Source of the DNA: Strongylocentrotus droebachiensis
Taxonomy: Eukaryota > Echinodermata > Echinoidea > Camarodonta > Strongylocentrotidae
NCBI GenBank assembly: GCA_035222895.1
Contig: JAVYIG010002094.1
Span: forward strand, 208,096 to 272,095
Length of the DNA: 64,000 bases
Direction of reading: 5' to 3'
This document shows, in pieces, positions 33,726 to 44,387 of this stretch. A program made the translations under genes and the position numbers. The notes beneath the pieces were generated by a model. It made no database searches and was not told the origin of the DNA. It saw only the letters and a program-made list of their open reading frames with translations. Positions within the stretch are counted from its first letter, which is position 1. Every line of letters begins with the position of its first letter.

Positions 33726-36284
33726 TTATGGTCTGCCATCACTGAGATACAACCTCGCCAAGAATGGCATTTCATCATCTGGGATGTCTTCGAGGAAGAC
33801 CACGACAACGAATTCAGTCAGAGTGTCACTCACGTGATCCATGGCCGTACGGAACTTGAGTATGAACCAGCGATCAAGCACAGCAGCACTGCTGAGCACT
33901 ACGATGGTTTTGTAACTATGGCTCACCACGTAGTCAACAGAATCTAAGTAATGCATTCCCAGGACGAGGTCCGCATCGCCAAAGACATTCCTCTGAAACT
34001 GCGGAAGCCGTTCTGCGAGAGCCGGTCGGAGATGTTCGCGAATCCACTCTTCGTCATCGTCGTAAAATATGACATTCAAGTCAAACTCATAATCGTCATG
34101 ATCTCTAGCGTCTCGCATCTCCTTGTAGCCAAGAACTGCCAGTTTGACAAGAAACAGTCTGTACCTCAACGGCCACCGGTAGTGGAATACGAGTGCGACG
34201 ATGAAAATCAGACAAATGATGGCGAGGGTAGGCAAACAGACGAGGGTGATGTTGATGCTACAGAACTCTCTAGGATCGAAATCAATTAGATACTCGCCCC
34301 GAAAAGGCTCTAAAGAATCCGATGAACAGATGCTTTTGTAGTCGTCGTCATCGTCGTCAATGAGGCTAAGTGGTCCGCTTAGCCATTTCGGAAACCAGCT
34401 TAGATCACAGTTGCAATCGATAGTGTTCATTGAAAGATCGATGAATAACAGAGAAGAATAGAGCGGTTTAAATGTATTTTGCTCGAGACGTGTTAATCTG
34501 TTGTTTGAGAGCAGGAGAGTTTTTAACTTTCGAATACTCAGAAAGATCGCTCCATCAAGGTACGTCAAAACGTTATCAGCAAGATCAATGCTTGTTACTT
34601 GATCTAATGGCTTAAACAAATCGACAGGAAGCTGCTGAAGTTTGTTATTACTTAGTATAAGAACCCGAAGTGATTTCAATCCCGTGAAGGCTTGTGGATG
34701 AAGGTTGGAAAGGTCGCAGTCTTCTAGAGAAAGATTTTGTAAAGCGGAAAGTTGTTGCAGGACCCCAGGAGGCAGATCACCGTCTATACCGCGGTTCAAA
34801 GGATTTTCGCTCAGATCCAAAAACTTAAGGTTGAACAATCCGTCGAAAAGAGATGCATTCAAGATTGAATACCACAGGTCTTCAATCCTAATACCAATGT
34901 TTCTCATCTCCAAACGTTCCAGGAGCTGTACATTTTGGAAGGACGTCATTGGGTTTATGAACGAAATGTCGTTTATCATATCATTTAGGAAAAGTGATGT
35001 TACGCTTGGGATTATCAACTTAAATTTCTTGATATCGCATTGTGACAAATCAATGCTTTGAATGCTTTTCAGTTCCAAAAAAGATGTTCTCCAGACAATT
35101 TTGAGCAAGTCGTTTGAGCGCAAATCTAAAAGCGTTAGATTATGCAAACCCCGAAATGCAGATTCTCTAATTCTAGTCAAGGCATTTCCGGATAAGTGTA
35201 ACTCAATTAAGTCTATTGTCCATGAAACATTGTCCGTGTTTATATCTTTAATACGATTATCTTTTAAGTCTAACATTCTTAAATTGTGCATGCCCTCAAA
35301 GTAATTTGGCTCGATTGTAACTATACCGTTCTCCTGAAGATGAAATTGCCTGAGCCTTGTCAGACTCGAGAAGACGAAAGGATAAGGGGCGTGTAGTTGA
35401 TTCGTGTCGAGGTCGAGTATTCTAAGAGAACAATCGCGCAGTGGATCAAATAGATCTTTCGGAACGATGCTCAAATCAGCACTTATAGTCAATGTAAAGT
35501 TCTTTATCAATGAACGGGAGATTCCGATGAATATGTTTCTCAGTTCCTCGATTTTTAATACGCGCCACCCAAGTACCAACGATCTGACATTGAGCGATGC
35601 AATCACGTTAGGATCAACTGATCTGATGGTGTTATCTGTCAGATCCAGAGTATCAGAGTTGCACGCGAAGTTAAAAGCATATTCTGTGAGGTTTTCTATC
35701 AAGTTATAAGACAAGTCAACATTTCCTGCTTTGCCGCACGAGCTTATGTTTATGACCTTGAGCAGGTTAAACCCAAGGTGCACAGTTGTCAAATTTCGAC
35801 TCCATTTTAGAATGTCATCAGGTATCGATGTCAACTTTGATCCCGACAGATCTAAGAACGACAGCTTTCTTGCCCATCTGAAGAGGCCTCTACCTGGAAG
35901 CAAAAGGTGGATATTGTATGAAATGTCCAAGCGGTCTAAATCCTTGAGAGGATGTAAAGCTGTGGATTCTATCACCTTAATGTCGTTGTTGGAAAGGTCC
36001 AGATCGGTAATGAGAGGATATCTTCTAAATGAGGTGCTCAGGAGGGATGTGATGTTGTTACCAAATAGCCACAAAACCTTAGTATCCTCTGGAAGATGTT
36101 GGGGTACAGAATTGAACCCTAGGTCGACGCAGAAAACTGTCTTTCGTTCAAAGTCCTCATCACATCCCTGAAGAGAAGTATCGAGATGTAAGCTCCTGGA
36201 GGGAACCAACGTTGCAGCCCCGTGCAAGGTTTGGCTTAAACTGATCACCAAATGGAGAATAAGCAGAGGGTGTTTGAAAGCCAT
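33726..36284 (-). CDS. Toll-like receptor, single coding exon, frameshifted in TIR
   Basis: A membrane pattern-recognition receptor of 852 residues from the Met at 36284 (MAFKHPLLILHLVISL), chosen because a signal peptide follows and a splice acceptor TTTTTTGCAG ends at 36301. An upstream Met at 36350 lies in the likely intron. Domains: signal peptide (about 1-22), Cys-containing N-cap, roughly 20 leucine-rich repeats, one C-terminal cap with CNCDLSWFPKWL (so a vertebrate-like single-cap TLR), a transmembrane helix (about 679-702, LVCLPTLAIICLIFIVALVF), then TIR from about 731. TIR box 1 is YEFDLNVIFYDDD and the box 2 region is GDADLVLGMHYLD, with no Pro-Gly. The frame stops after YLSDGRP; the missing box 3 lies in the next frame (33617-33725). 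A pseudogene, a recent allele or an assembly error are all possible. Many echinoid TLRs are single-exon and many are pseudogenes. Confidence 0.92.
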   Translation of the reverse strand: MAFKHPLLILHLVISLSQTLHGAATLVPSRSLHLDTSLQGCDEDFERKTVFCVDLGFNSVPQHLPEDTKVLWLFGNNITSLLSTSFRRYPLITDLDLSNNDIKVIESTALHPLKDLDRLDISYNIHLLLPGRGLFRWARKLSFLDLSGSKLTSIPDDILKWSRNLTTVHLGFNLLKVINISSCGKAGNVDLSYNLIENLTEYAFNFACNSDTLDLTDNTIRSVDPNVIASLNVRSLVLGWRVLKIEELRNIFIGISRSLIKNFTLTISADLSIVPKDLFDPLRDCSLRILDLDTNQLHAPYPFVFSSLTRLRQFHLQENGIVTIEPNYFEGMHNLRMLDLKDNRIKDINTDNVSWTIDLIELHLSGNALTRIRESAFRGLHNLTLLDLRSNDLLKIVWRTSFLELKSIQSIDLSQCDIKKFKLIIPSVTSLFLNDMINDISFINPMTSFQNVQLLERLEMRNIGIRIEDLWYSILNASLFDGLFNLKFLDLSENPLNRGIDGDLPPGVLQQLSALQNLSLEDCDLSNLHPQAFTGLKSLRVLILSNNKLQQLPVDLFKPLDQVTSIDLADNVLTYLDGAIFLSIRKLKTLLLSNNRLTRLEQNTFKPLYSSLLFIDLSMNTIDCNCDLSWFPKWLSGPLSLIDDDDDDYKSICSSDSLEPFRGEYLIDFDPREFCSINITLVCLPTLAIICLIFIVALVFHYRWPLRYRLFLVKLAVLGYKEMRDARDHDDYEFDLNVIFYDDDEEWIREHLRPALAERLPQFQRNVFGDADLVLGMHYLDSVDYVVSHSYKTIVVLSSAAVLDRWFILKFRTAMDHVSDTLTEFVVVVFLEDIPDDEMPFLARLYLSDGRP

Positions 36285-36300
36285 GATGACCGATTCCTGT

Positions 36301-36607
36301 CTGCAAAAAAGGAGAACCATACAAATTATTTCGATTGAAGTACTATGCACGTTTGCTGTTACAGACGTATTGTCTGTAACTTGGATATAGAAAAGCAGTT
36401 TTGAGATGGTGTATCCTTTTTAATTTCCATTTTCTGAAGACGATTTTGTTTTTAAACAAATTATTTCATTTGTGTTTGCTTATACTGTACATGTACATTA
36501 TTCAGCTGAATGTTTAACATCTTTGAATATCACAAAGAACACATGAAAACAAACTTTGTTGTTTAACAAAATTTAATATAAATGTAGGATAAAATGCATC
36601 TTTTTAC
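36301..36607 (-). other. Predicted intron in the TLR 5' UTR
   Basis: On the minus strand, AACGAAG/GTAAAAAG at 36608 gives a donor and TTTTTTGCAG ending at 36301 gives an acceptor. The start codon lies 17 bases after the acceptor. This predicts a 307-bp intron between a non-coding first exon and the coding exon. Confidence 0.5.
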
Positions 36608-36608
36608 C

Positions 36609-37398
36609 TTCGTTTTTCACAAGCCACTGGGAATTGGGACGCCAAAGATGATCTAATGTGATGGTTAATTAAGAGATGAAGGAGATTCCAGCCACGTTCG
36701 TTCACTCTGAACAGTCACATTTAAATGAAAGGCCTCAATTAAAAAAAAAAATATTAGTCCACCTACTAATTTCCATAAGTGCAAGTGAAACTGTACTTCA
36801 AAGCAAAGGGCAAGATTGGTCGATGAATATGAAAGTGCATGGAAGTTCGGAGGAGGGCTAGACTTTAACTAATTTGCATGTTTTTGTATCCAATTTCAGT
36901 GTATAATTGTAGTAAGCACAATTTCGCTTCTTTCGTAAGCCGCTTCTTTAATTGCAGAAATTTATACATGAAGTATGTGAAACTAAAACGATTTATCTGT
37001 GGTTTATACTACATCATCTACATGTATATCATTGTGTATTTTGTCTTATGTATTTTCTTTTGTATAGCACCTTGAGTAATTTGATAGATAAGTGCGCTTT
37101 ATAAGTATTTATTAATACTATTGTTATAAAAATAATTTCATTTTGTTGTAATTGTCAGCGCTTAATAGACACATTTTAGTTTAGAAATGTTCTTAGCAGA
37201 AACAATGCTTTTTACTTTTGCTTTCGAATTTAACAACCGACATGCATCAAAAATCACTAGACCATCTTAAATACTTGTCTTTTATGATATTGCCATGCGT
37301 GTTGTCAAAAGATTTTTGCAATATTTCATGTAAACATCTTTTAATTACTCTTTGAAATCAACCAACCAAATTGTCCAGACACGCGATGTGTGGGTACT
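36609..37398. other. Upstream region of the TLR gene
   Basis: It probably holds the TLR first exon and promoter on the minus strand; no clear TATA box was identified. A SINE/LINE-type tail (GTATAGCACCTTGAG, AAGTGCGCTTTATAAG) lies at about 37060-37130. Confidence 0.4.
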
Positions 37399-37620
37399 AG
37401 GCGCGTACGCAGGGAGGGGGGGGGGGGGGGGGAGGTTAAACCCCCCCACCTTTGGGTTGTTTTATATGTGTTTTTTGGAGGAACCCCCCCCCCTTTTTTT
37501 TTTAAAATTTATTTATTTAAACAAATCATGCTAATGGGTGACCTAAAAAAGGTGACCTTACCCATCCCCCCCCCCCCCAACGGAGCGAAATGTCGATCAT
37601 GCAAATTTTGGGACCAAAAC
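37399..37620. mobile_element. Truncated GGCGCGTACGCAGG element
   Basis: Begins AGGCGCGTACGCAGGGAGG followed by a long G run. The right part (AAAAGGTGACCTTACCC, C run, CGGAGCGAAATG) is the inverse of text inside 38934-39365. A matching second terminus is not seen. Confidence 0.6.
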
Positions 37621-38129
37621 AAAATAAAATTGTCCTCTTATAGGCATGGTTCACGAGAAGTAATGATGTTTGTGCACTAATATTTTCGGAACTCACTAAA
37701 ATTTTATCGAATCTTGTAAAAATGTTGTTTTCATGTTATGCTTTAATAAAATATACAAAGAAAGAAGGGAAAAGAGTAAATAATAACATTAAAACAAATA
37801 TATATATACGGATTCTTATCATTATAGTACAACAATTGTTGTCAGAGAGTGCGGATACATTGAGAGTCCCAAATAGGCCAAGCCACTTCTTTGCTCAGAT
37901 GATGTTATGCATGACTAAGTTATTAGAAAGCAAAACATGACAGAGTATTGCTAAAACATGTAACAAAATAATTTTTACATAAAATGTGATATATTTTGTT
38001 TGTGTTTTTCAGAGAACTTTGTGTGTGTCACGTGCCTCTGCTGCTTTGCTGAATCTCAACTGTGCTGCACTTTTATTACCTGTATGTAAACACCTGGCTG
38101 CGAGACTACGAAGATCAAAACTTGTATGA

Positions 38130-38510
38130 CTGGGCTTTTCGGGCTTTCACATATACACTCATGGGCCCGTACGGCGAGTAAAAACATACATTTTGGGAAT
38201 TTTCGGCCGGTGTCCGGCCGGCCGCCGTAAAGTTCCTACGGGCGCCGGGACAGTTTTTTAAGCCGTACGGGCACCGTGGTGCTGAGTTGGCTGCTCTCAA
38301 TATTCCCGGCGTTTTTATCTGACCGTTAGGCCGTATAAAGCCCGTAAAGAGCCCGTAGGGCACCTTACGGGTCCCGTGCGGGCTCCGGACTGTGCCCGGA
38401 CGGCCCCTCACGATTTCGGGGGTCAATTCTCATGAAAAATCTTTACGGGCGCCTTGCGGTGCTCAAGGGTTCCGTACGTGTACCCTACGGCTCCCTCACG
38501 GGCCTCACAT
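38130..38510. repeat. GC-rich island built on CCCGTA/TACGGG motifs
   Basis: The 5-6-mers CCGTA, TACGG and CCCGTAAAG recur many times in both orientations within 380 bp, in an otherwise AT-rich area. This looks like a decayed internally repetitive element. Confidence 0.6.
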
Positions 38511-38696
38511 TACACACACACACATACACACACACACACGCACACACACAAAGCAAAGGCACACGCACACAAATGAGCATTCCATTCCCGACAAGGCCTA
38601 CCCAAACTGTTACTTTTTGTCGGGAATTCTTGTTATCGTACGAAAAGTTGAGTGGCCGCTGTCCTCTTGGTGCGTATTGGCGGATGTTGTGCTTTA

Positions 38697-38805
38697 TGAT
38701 AATGATGATGATGATGATGTTAATGATGATGATGTTAATGATGATGATGATGATGACGAAGATTAAGATGATGACAATGATGATGATGATGACATGATGG
38801 TGGTA
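38697..38805. repeat. GAT microsatellite
   Basis: GATGATGAT runs interrupted by GTTAAT. The Asp-rich and Met-rich frames across it are not genes. Confidence 0.85.
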
Positions 38806-38933
38806 GTGAATGTGTACAAAAGGGAAAGATTTTTAGGGTTATGCCACTTAAACATTCAGCGATCTTGATACAAATCAATGCTCAATCAGAAAAGGGCTAA
38901 TTATGAAACAATGGTCACCGTGTGTGTTGTGTG

Positions 38934-39365
38934 CAGGCGCGTACGCAGGATTTTTTCAAGGGGGGGGGGGGGGGGGGGTTTAACATTTATAAATCGGGCC
39001 GAAAATTTCGCAACGACTCAGCCAGCCGCTGAATAAGCGGGGGGGGGGGCGTAAGAGGTCACCTTTTTTTTTTTTGGTCCCAAAAAAAATCGCAACGACT
39101 CAGCCGACACTTTTTTTTTTTTTTTTTGGTCTCGAAATTTGAAAATTTGACATTTTGCTCCATTGGGGGGGGGGGGGGGGGTAAGGTCACCTTCTTAGGT
39201 CAACTATGGGATTTTTTTTTTTTTTTTTTAATAATTAAAACAAAAATCCAAAGGGGGGGGGGTTTAGGGGGGGTTTTGGGGGGGTTTACACACACAAAAA
39301 TACCAAAGGGGGGGGGGGTTCAACCCCCCCAAACCCCCCCCCCCCCCCCCCTGCGTACGCGCCTG
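38934..39365. mobile_element. Non-autonomous element with CAGGCGCGTACGCAGG ends
   Basis: Perfect inverted ends CAGGCGCGTACGCAGG and CCTGCGTACGCGCCTG, 432 bp, with many long G, C and T runs. Two internal copies of TCGCAACGACTCAGCC are present. No clear target duplication. The duplicated segment C starts immediately after its right end. Confidence 0.8.
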
Positions 39366-39397
39366 GTCTGGAGCACCCCCGGTGCGGATAGACAGGA

Positions 39398-39470
39398 GTG
39401 CCGTGGTCGAGTGGTTTAAGGCGCTTGACTGTAGATGCGAATGTCGAAGGTTCGAATCCCGGCAAGGCAC
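39398..39470 (+). other. tRNA-like sequence (tRNA pseudogene or SINE head), copy 1
   Basis: 73 bases with a near-complete acceptor stem (GTGCC with GGCAC), a Ser/Leu-like D arm (GTCGAGTGGTTTAAGGC), a perfect B box GGTTCGAATCC and a following CA. The anticodon stem does not pair and no class II variable arm is present, so a working tRNA is unlikely. Same unit at 62508-62580. Confidence 0.6.
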
Positions 39471-40281
39471 CAATATCCTTTGGTAAGATAAGATATCAAC
39501 CTGCACTTGCTACTAGCCGGTATACGATGCGACCGTCATTGTTGATCAAGCCAAGGAGTTTTAAGAGATGGAGACCCAACTGGCAACACATTATTCCAAG
39601 CAGCTGCTGTTTTCTATGGTTGCACAATAGAATCTACTGGTGTGATGTTACCTTTGATGTCCGAGGCTCGAAGCCGCCAATATCATTGGAAAGCTTGAGA
39701 CTTGATTTCGTTCACACAAAAATATCCTTAATATTTCACTTTTTATTTGAACTAACAAGGGGAAAATCGAACAAATGATTTAATATGAATACATAAGCCT
39801 AATTGTCTCAAAAGATTTGCTTACATTGTATGATAGCGGCTTTAATTTGTGAAAAATAGTATTATTGTACAGTCCTAAATCCTGCAATTTGACAATTTTC
39901 CGATTACTTTCGGCTTATGAACAAAAAAAAGTGTTTATCATGTACAGTTCTTTATGTGTTGTATGTTAGATTAGTGCCCCCCCCCCCATGCCAAGTCGAG
40001 TAATTTTGATTAATATTTCAGGAAATTTTGCTCCATTTCCTTTCGCTTGCCTCCTGTAAAGTTAAGCACTGTGTACTGCTCGTATTATCTGACGAGTGGT
40101 AGCGAAAAGTAATTATCATTACAACAGCATAATTCCCTTTGAAAGTGGCCCGTTAGTTTGCAGCTGGGCAGGAATCTTTTGTCTACGTATCTGCCAGTTA
40201 AGCACATGCCTGACATATTTTCTCCTGGCGGCATCGAAGATGGTTCAAAGGGAATGAGCTAGACAGGACCCCATCTCTTAA

Positions 40282-41773
40282 AGGTGAAATTCAAAGAAAA
40301 TCACAAATAATATGTCAACTAATGTATGATTAGAAACTGGTAATCTAACAGATGGCCATCGTACAAGTTATAGGTCGACTACATATCGGGTGATTTATAA
40401 AAAAATACAAATACAACCACCTCCATAGTAGCCTTTAAACAAGGCCACTTGTCTGATAGACGCCGAGCGACTAAAACGAGACTAATCGCGAAAACCCAAG
40501 TGAACGCGAGAGCGAGGAGCCCATCCTAGTGGCCTTTATCAATCTGATTTGGATTTCTTATGTTAACCCTTGTTTCCGACTGGAATTCGCTCCAGAAAAT
40601 GGAGCGTTCAATCAGCGAACGTATCCTCGCACGACGTCAGCATATCCATCACACACACACACACACAGTAAACTCTACGTAGTGCGAACATGGACCTACA
40701 TGCTATGAACTATTACGTACGTGCTAAGACCACTGACCTCTACATGGAACGAATCACGAACGAAGCCAACTGGGAGATCGCCGTTCTGATTGGTCAATAA
40801 ATCCAAAGTAGGCGTATTGGCATGCTAATATGTATCTATGAATAATTCATGCGGAGCAGTGAAACCCACTTTCCAAAAGGCCTCGTGACGTTCCGTCACT
40901 CGGTCGCGCGTTCACTCCGGGTATCTAGACTCATCTCAGCCGCTTAGAGTCACGAGGCCTTGTCAAAAGGCTACCTCCATAGCAGCTGGGATATACCAGA
41001 GATTCGCCGGAAAAATAACGATGTTTTAATGACGTCACTATATGGACCAACACTGCCCAAGCAGACGACATCCCATAGAGAATGAACATAATTGCAAAGC
41101 TATTATTTATCAAATTATAATGAGTTTAGTGTATATAAATGTAATGGCATGTCAAACCATTCAAAAGGGGATATGACCCGATTCTGATAACTAAAATCTT
41201 TTGCTTGTAAATACACAGGATAGGGGGTAATTAACAATCAAAGAAACCAGACTTTCAAATTGAAAACCCCCTGGAATGATATTAAGGACTGCATTTGTTC
41301 CCTCTTGAAACGCCGAACATACCCCGGTGTGTGCAGCTGAATATACAATGGCGTCTTATTTTGTTTACAAGCGACAGATTCCTTTATTTTTGTATCGCTG
41401 CATTTGTCATCAAAATAAAACCATGCGCGGGGTTAAGAGTGAGGCAATAGATTATACATTTAGCCTGACGGTAGTGAAGTAAGAGAAAGAACTCAAGAAA
41501 AGATGAAAACACAGGCACTGAAAATGTGTGAGATGTCATGGGGCATCGTCTGCTTGTGCAAGTCATGTCCATACTGTGATCTCACACATCTCAGCAGCGT
41601 TCGGAGAGCTCTTCCGGTGCTATGCCGGGGCTGTATTTAAGCGTTTTGTTATTTATAATAATCATTACTTCGAATGTTTCCATGCATTGAATTTTGATAA
41701 CCTTGTCGAATCAAAGTTTCAACTTTGCAATAATGAAAATAAATTTAGTTTTTAAAATCAATGAGTATCAACT
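40282..41773. mobile_element. TTAA-flanked element, copy 3, with nested insert
   Basis: Flanked by TTAA (40278-40281 and 41774-41777). The matching site at 63525-63528 has one TTAA and no insert. The body matches 19260-20199 and 50030-50969 at about 95% by eye, but carries an extra 545-bp element at 40429-40973. Confidence 0.85.
40429..40973. mobile_element. Nested non-autonomous element with 9-bp target duplication (Mutator-like)
   Basis: Inverted ends TAGCCTTTAAACAAGGCC and its near inverse GGCCTTGTCAAAAGGCTA. The 9-bp direct repeat CCTCCATAG lies on both sides (40420-40428 and 40974-40982) and occurs once in the other two TTAA elements. A 9-bp duplication suggests Mutator-like transposition. 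It contains a CA microsatellite and no transposase frame. Confidence 0.8.
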
Positions 41774-41779
41774 TTAAAA

Positions 41780-41975
41780 CTCTTTGATCAAACAGTTTTT
41801 GAGCGTCAAGTTACGCGTGGCTAGAATGCTCCCCAGGGAGTGGAGATCGTGCACACATTTTGTGCGGGCAAGTATTGAATCCAATGACCGGAGTAATAGT
41901 GTATCTGTAAAGCGCTTAGAGCCATATGTATAAAGCGCTCCCAGCGCTATATAAAAGCGGAATATTTTTATTATT
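41780..41975 (+). mobile_element. SINE/LINE-type tail, copy 1
   Basis: Contains ACGCGTGGCTAGAATGCTCC, AATAGTGTATCTGTAAAGCG and GCGCTATATAAAAGCGG, with a TTATTATT end. Copy at 63531-63720. Confidence 0.6.
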
Positions 41976-41985
41976 ATTTTAAGTG

Positions 41986-43556
41986 CTCGTATTACCTTTC
42001 AAAACAAGTTTCCAAAGTGCATTTACCCTTTATAACTGAAAGTAAATCCACCAAAAGGCACGCATCATCTTTTCTTTCTATAGAGCAGAGTGTGCGTTAA
42101 TTTATCAATTTGAACAATATTTTTTATTAACGCCTGCCCTCTTTGGTATTATAATAATCACGATCCATATTTGTTATTGACTCGTGTTACTGAGTTGTCA
42201 AGGTGAGCAAGTACAAACAACACAATTTCTTTGTATTATTGTATTGGTCATTTTTTTAATAGGTACGGATTCTTCGATGCCATCGCTGACAATTGGTTCA
42301 GTTCCTTTTCAATACTACCAAGTGGCCTTATTCGCCTTGTTGTAATGGTCTCATTCTACTAACCCGTAAGGCCTAAGGAAGGTTCTAGCTAAAAGTTGTC
42401 TCATCAATCTTAAACGTACCACTTATCCGTTTGAATTGCCTAAAATTGAAAAGCCATTGAGCTGTGCTTTTTGTAATTACGTGAAAGTGTCCGACCTTAA
42501 CACATCTTTTAAATCATTTTTGCTTGTTTTGTTTCGTTTTTTTTTACGTTATAATTCACTGCCGTTTCAGTGAAAGACAACTTTTATGAAATCTTGATTT
42601 CGTCATCTTCTCGACAGGCTGGTGGAAGTGCCATTGGACCATAACGATTAACCTACTACAGTCAAACCTGTTTACAGCGACTGCCCAAGGGAAGCACAAA
42701 AAGTGGTCTTTGTAGACAGGTTCCTTTAGTACGTGTTTCAATGAGAAAGCTTTTTCAAGGGAAACAAAAAATGTGCTTGTTGTAGACAGGTGGTCTTTGT
42801 AGACAGGTGGTCACTAAAACAGGTTTGACTGGATAAGGATATCTCTCTTGGTGATGCTTGGCCAAAGTGGTGAGTAATAACAGGCGAAAAAACTGTCTCG
42901 TCATTATTCCTACGACTATACACTCAGATGATCTTTGCGGGTTAGGTTTAAGGTTAAGTGAGTATAACTTTCGTTAAATTAATTGGGTATCTTTGCCTCG
43001 GATTCTAAACACAATCCTGGACTTAGCTCATGCTGCAATCATATTAATAAACCGTTAGGTCAGTCAGGAATCCCATGACTTCCACAAGCCGATAGCCTGT
43101 CTGATTATCAAGATATTTATATTTCCCAACGGTTTTTATTACATTTACAGTCTATTTGGAAAATGAGTATGGTAAAACCGGTCACTCAAGATTTTTACTT
43201 TTGTGAAGCCCTTCATGATCATTTTGAAGCGCATTTTTAAGGGCTTCAAATATATTACCATATCCCAGACACTGATAACACACAGGGCCATGCATCGATA
43301 TCCGATTTGTAAAACTGGAAACATTGGTTAACAATGCCTTTGAGAAATAGAGGGAAAAGCTTTACAAATACATTAATGCAAAGGCTGACTTCAAAAGAGA
43401 AAATGTGAACTCATGTGATAAAATAACAAATGATTTATTCGCAATCTTTTTTTCTTCCTAAACACAGGGTATGGAACAGAACCGTGTTTTGAAATTCATC
43501 TATGTCATCGCAGCATGCTTTAGGTCTTTAGCTAATGGCCGCTATATATAAATATA
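41986..43556. other. Gene-free interval
   Basis: No supported gene on either strand. The only recognisable object is the small MITE at 42659-42831. Confidence 0.55.
42659..42831. mobile_element. MITE with CAGTCAAACCTG ends
   Basis: The left CAGTCAAACCTGTTTA and right AAACAGGTTTGACTG are inverse. The inner text repeats GTGGTCTTTGTAGACAGGT. Terminal text of this kind is common in Tc1/mariner-type small elements of marine invertebrates. Confidence 0.7.
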
Positions 43557-44387
43557 CACTGTCGCTCATATAGTTGGAATATTTTTGTTTGACCCCAATT
43601 TATGGAATTATTTTAAAAATAATTTAAAAATAATAGATCTAGATAATAGTATACATTCTCAGAATTTATTGAATGATAATTTGCCAATGTGTGCTTTGGG
43701 TGACTGCTAAAGGATTTGTTACTATGCTTATCAACTAGGGAACCTACGCCCTTAAGTCATAAATGACAGTAATGAGGATTAATGCCCCACAAAAGGGCAC
43801 TAATATAGCACATCTACACAGTTTTAATCCTGGGGCATCACAGTTACGAGGCCATTGGTTTGTCACGGAACCATGACTGTACGCAGCGGGGCCTAGGGTA
43901 GACGCAGTTTCCATAAATTAAAAAAAAAAATGCAATAAATTGTCAATAATTTATTACATTTTACCCCGGTCCCCAACATGAAAAAATCCTCTGTACGGCC
44001 ATGCATTATTGTTTTGTTTTATTTATGGAAACTGCCCCTACCCTAGCCCCCGCTGCGTACAGTCATGGTTCAGAGACAAACCAATGGCCTCGTAACTGTG
44101 AGGCCCCAGGATCAAAACCTTGTCGATGTGCTATATTAGTGCCATTTTGTGGGGCATTAATCCTCATTACTGTCATTTATGACTTAAGGGCGTAGGTCCC
44201 CTAGTTGATAAGCATAGTAGCATACAAATCCTTTAGCAGTCACGCAAAACACACATTGTCAAATTATCATTCAATAAATTCTGAGAATGTATACTATTTA
44301 TCTAGATCTATTATTTTTAAATTATTTTAAAAATAATTCCATAAATTGGGGTAAAACAAAAATATTCCAACTATATGAGCGACAGAG
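43557..44387. mobile_element. Foldback mariner-like element
   Basis: Almost the whole 831 bp is one palindrome. The left arm starts CACTGTCGCTCATATAGTTG and the right arm ends CAACTATATGAGCGACAGAG. TA lies at both edges (43555-43556, 44388-44389), as for Tc1/mariner. The arms are about 390 bp each with a few differences and meet in an A/T-rich centre near 43920-43970. No transposase. Confidence 0.8.

Larger units (their letters stand above)
37621..38933. other. Gene-free interval with GC-rich island and microsatellites
   Basis: Contains a GC-rich repeat island (38130-38510), a CA microsatellite (38510-38560) and a GAT/ATG microsatellite (38697-38805). No supported gene; translated frames here are low complexity. 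Confidence 0.55.
39366..41985. repeat. Duplicated segment C (copy of 62476-63720)
   Basis: Same order as 62476-63720: GTCTGGAGCACCCC, tRNA-like head, CAACTGGCAACACATTATTC, CGCTTGCCTCCTGTAAAG, and the SINE tail. Copy C contains the TTAA element at 40282-41773. The other copy contains the palindromic MITE at 62662-62801. It is collinear with the larger duplication. Confidence 0.88.

Noticed and set aside
33432-36171. Plus-strand open frames across the TLR region
   Set aside because: They are antisense shadows of the leucine-rich repeat coding exon.
39398-39470. Functional tRNA gene
   Set aside because: The acceptor stem and B box are good, but the anticodon stem does not pair and the variable arm expected of Ser/Leu tRNAs is missing.
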